A stretch of DNA of 7,185 nucleotides, taken from an uncultured Lachnospiraceae bacterium (lineage in GTDB: Bacteria > Bacillota_A > Clostridia > Lachnospirales > Lachnospiraceae). The notes beneath the pieces were generated by a model, which had not been told where the DNA came from, made no database searches, and worked only from the letters and a program-made list of their open reading frames with translations. Below are positions 5,103 through 7,185 of this stretch, piece after piece. Made by a program: the position numbers and the translations under genes. The stretch spans positions 1 through 7,185 of the forward strand of contig CAMWWF010000139.1 in NCBI GenBank assembly GCA_947177885.1, given 5' to 3'. Numbering within the stretch: position 1 is the first letter of the stretch; the number at the start of each line of letters is the position of its first letter.

Positions 5103-7185
5103 TTACAGCACGCTGTCCAAAGTCTCAAACAATTTCTGTATATCAATGGGTTTGGCAATATGGCCGTTCATACCGCACTTCAGCGCCTCCTGCTTATCTT
5201 CCTCAAAGGCATTGGCGGTCATGGCGATGATCGGTATGGAAGCCAGTTCCCGGTTCTCCAGGCGGCGGATTTCCTGAGTTGCCTCGTAACCGTTCATGAC
5301 CGGCATCTGCACATCCATCAGTACCACCTGATAATATCCCGGCTCGGACTGCGCCACCATCTCCACAGCGGCTCTGCCGTTTTCTGCTACTTCCGTGGTA
5401 AATCCCGCGTCTCCCAGAATTGCCACCGCGATCTCCTGATTCAGTTCCACATCCTCCACCAGCAGAATGCGCCCGGTATGATGCTTCGCAGTGTCTTTGG
5501 CGGCGCTTTCTTCCTTTGTATCGCTTGGCTGTATTACCGACTGCAGACAGGTCCTCAGCTCCGACAGAAACAGCGGTTTGCCGCAGAATGCCGTGACGCC
5601 TGCTTCTTTCGCCTCCGTCTCGATATCTGTCCAGTCATATGCGGTCAGCACGATAACCGGTACATCCTGTCCCGTCTCCTTGCGGATCCGCCGAGTCACT
5701 TCCACACCGTTCATGTCGGGCAGCAGCCAATCCACGATATATACGGAATAATCGTCGCTCCGCATCACCGCCTGATGAGTGCGCAGCACAGCCTCTTTTC
5801 CGGACAGTGTCCACTCGGCGCGCATGCCAAGCTGTCCCAGCATGTAGGAAACGCTGTCACAGGTGTTGAAATCATCATCCACCACCAGAGCCCTGCAATT
5901 TTTCAGCTCCGGTATTCCCTGCAGCTCTCTCGAGTCGGAAGAGAGACGGAATGTGAAGGAAACGGTAAATTCCGTTCCCACACCCTGTTCACTCTTTACG
6001 CGAATGGTGCCGTTCATCATGTCCACGATATTCTTCGTGATGGCCATTCCGAGACCGGTTCCCTGGATCTTACTGATGGTAGTGTTCTGTTCTCTTTCAA
6101 AGGGCTCAAAAATATGATCCACAAATTTCTGACTCATGCCGATACCGTTGTCTTTGATGCAGAATTCGTAATTGGCATAGCCCGCGGGGGCACCGGATTT
6201 TTCGGTGATCCGCATACTGATCGTACCGCCCGCACCGGTATACTTCACGGCGTTGCTGAGCAGATTCAGAAGAATCTGATTCAACCGGAGCTTGTCACAA
6301 CAGATATCCTCGTCCAGGACATCCACCGTGTCGATCTGCAGTTCCAGCTGTTTCGCATGGATGTCCGCCTGCAGGATATTCCGCAGCCCGTGTAAAATAT
6401 CCGGCAGACTGCATGGCTTTTCGTCCAGATTGATCTTTCCGCTCTCAATGTGGCTCATATCCAATATATCATTGATCAGGCTCAGAAGGTGATTTCCGGA
6501 GGTCATGATCTTTTTGAGATACTCAGCCACCTGTTCCTTCTGATCAATGTGGGAGATGGCCAGATTCGTAAATCCCACGATGGCATTCATGGGCGTGCGT
6601 ATGTCGTGGGACATATTTGACAGAAATACGCTCTTTGCCTTGCTGGCCCTGTTTGCCTGTGAAAGCGCGGCCTCCAGCAGACTGTTCTGCTCCATTTCCT
6701 TGTGGATCTCCGCATCCACATTGCGGAATCCCAGAACGATCCCCAGAGCGCCGTCACCGGTCCCCACCGCAACTGCTTTCACCTGAAAATATATGACTTT
6801 GTCGTCTTTACATTTGCGATAGTTGATATAGTATTGTTTCTTTTCGGAAAGCTCTTTTTTCAGTGTGTCTGGAGAGATGGCCAGACGCAGCATTTCCCGG
6901 TCGTCCTCATGAACCCATTCCTGTATGTACTGTTCCATGCTTTCCTTCAGCGATATCCCGCCGCTGAAGAGGCTGTCTGTTTTCCAGCCGTCGCTTCTGA
7001 TCGGAGTCACCGTGCCTGTCTCAGGGTCTAAGAAGCAGACCAGCTTGAAATCTATGCTCAATGCCTGAACCAGATCCATCTGACGTCTCTGGTTCTCGCT
7101 TTCCTGAAGCTTCTGTGCGGTGCAGTCCAGAAGAAAGCGCTGGGAAAAGAGCTCTCCCTTTTCCCGGAAAAGTTTGATATTGCCC
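5103..7185 (-). CDS. Hybrid sensor histidine kinase with two receiver domains, N-terminus beyond right edge
   Basis: This kinase senses a signal through its N-terminal region, autophosphorylates on His and passes phosphate to Asp residues in its own receivers. Numbering from the Met at 7079: a PAS-like domain spans about 5-125, then a short coiled linker. HisKA has the H-box SHDIRTPMN with phospho-acceptor H158. HATPase_c has the N-box LLSNAVKY (N276), DNGIGM (310-315) and GTGLGMAI (340-347). REC1 has D401-D403, acceptor D450 (IVDWLLPD) and K501. REC2 has E542/D543, acceptor D589 (LMDVQMPVMNG) and K643. All catalytic and switch residues are present. The Met at 7079 is probably not the start: the frame stays open to 7185, adding about 35 residues that include CTAQKLQESENQRRQ, which looks like the end of another PAS domain and its linker. 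No membrane segment and no HPt domain are visible. The stop is at 5103-5105. The signal and partners are unknown. Confidence 0.93.
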   Translation of the reverse strand, partial: GNIKLFREKGELFSQRFLLDCTAQKLQESENQRRQMDLVQALSIDFKLVCFLDPETGTVTPIRSDGWKTDSLFSGGISLKESMEQYIQEWVHEDDREMLRLAISPDTLKKELSEKKQYYINYRKCKDDKVIYFQVKAVAVGTGDGALGIVLGFRNVDAEIHKEMEQNSLLEAALSQANRASKAKSVFLSNMSHDIRTPMNAIVGFTNLAISHIDQKEQVAEYLKKIMTSGNHLLSLINDILDMSHIESGKINLDEKPCSLPDILHGLRNILQADIHAKQLELQIDTVDVLDEDICCDKLRLNQILLNLLSNAVKYTGAGGTISMRITEKSGAPAGYANYEFCIKDNGIGMSQKFVDHIFEPFEREQNTTISKIQGTGLGMAITKNIVDMMNGTIRVKSEQGVGTEFTVSFTFRLSSDSRELQGIPELKNCRALVVDDDFNTCDSVSYMLGQLGMRAEWTLSGKEAVLRTHQAVMRSDDYSVYIVDWLLPDMNGVEVTRRIRKETGQDVPVIVLTAYDWTDIETEAKEAGVTAFCGKPLFLSELRTCLQSVIQPSDTKEESAAKDTAKHHTGRILLVEDVELNQEIAVAILGDAGFTTEVAENGRAAVEMVAQSEPGYYQVVLMDVQMPVMNGYEATQEIRRLENRELASIPIIAMTANAFEEDKQEALKCGMNGHIAKPIDIQKLFETLDSVL

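Noticed and set aside
5013..6395. Plus-strand 460-codon open frame opposite the kinase
   Set aside because: It is antisense to the kinase, whose motifs are unmistakable on the other strand; the His/Gln/Leu-rich product is the usual shadow of a gene with this codon use.

Overview
The window looks like chromosomal DNA of a gut-type member of the Clostridia, most likely Lachnospiraceae. This is inferred from protein character (a HolA, a Spo0A-type DNA-binding domain, a bacterial GlgA, a SpoVB/YtgP-type flippase and a PAS-HisKA-HATPase-REC-REC hybrid kinase), from moderately GC-rich genes with AT-rich promoters, and from strong GGAGG ribosome binding sites. No database search was possible. There are no tRNA or rRNA genes, no CRISPR array, no transposase and no phage genes.

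Layout. (1) 1-425, minus strand: the 5' part of holA (DNA polymerase III delta subunit), running off the left edge. (2) 426-1033: a long non-coding divergent region. Its left part (about 531-715) is a GC-rich cluster of six short hairpins that looks like a dispersed structured repeat. Its right part is AT-rich, with roughly helically phased A-tracts, and ends in a good sigma-A promoter at 958-987. (3) 1034-1558, plus: a 174-residue Spo0A-like protein that keeps the whole DNA-binding domain and the first ~37 residues of the receiver, but lacks the rest of the receiver including the phosphorylated Asp. (4) 1594-1743, plus: a possible 49-residue Cys-rich small protein filling the gap before the next promoter. 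(5) 1755-4932, plus: a promoter followed by a tight two-gene unit, glgA (glycogen synthase) and a SpoVB/YtgP-type polytopic flippase, 7 nt apart. (6) 4933-5102: a convergent intergenic region with a weak terminator and two abutting hairpins, one of which shares a 16-nt core (15/16) with the structured element at 531-715. (7) 5103-7185, minus: a hybrid sensor histidine kinase with two receiver domains; its reading frame is open past the right edge, so the N-terminus is missing.

How the genes may fit together. A Spo0A-type regulator next to glycogen synthase and a sporulation-type flippase suggests, by inference only, a link between sporulation-type regulation, storage polysaccharide and envelope synthesis. 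In clostridia, granulose (glycogen) accumulation is known to depend on Spo0A. The receiver-less Spo0A homologue is the most interesting item: it should bind 0A-box-like DNA without phosphorelay control. holA and the hybrid kinase appear unrelated to the central cluster.
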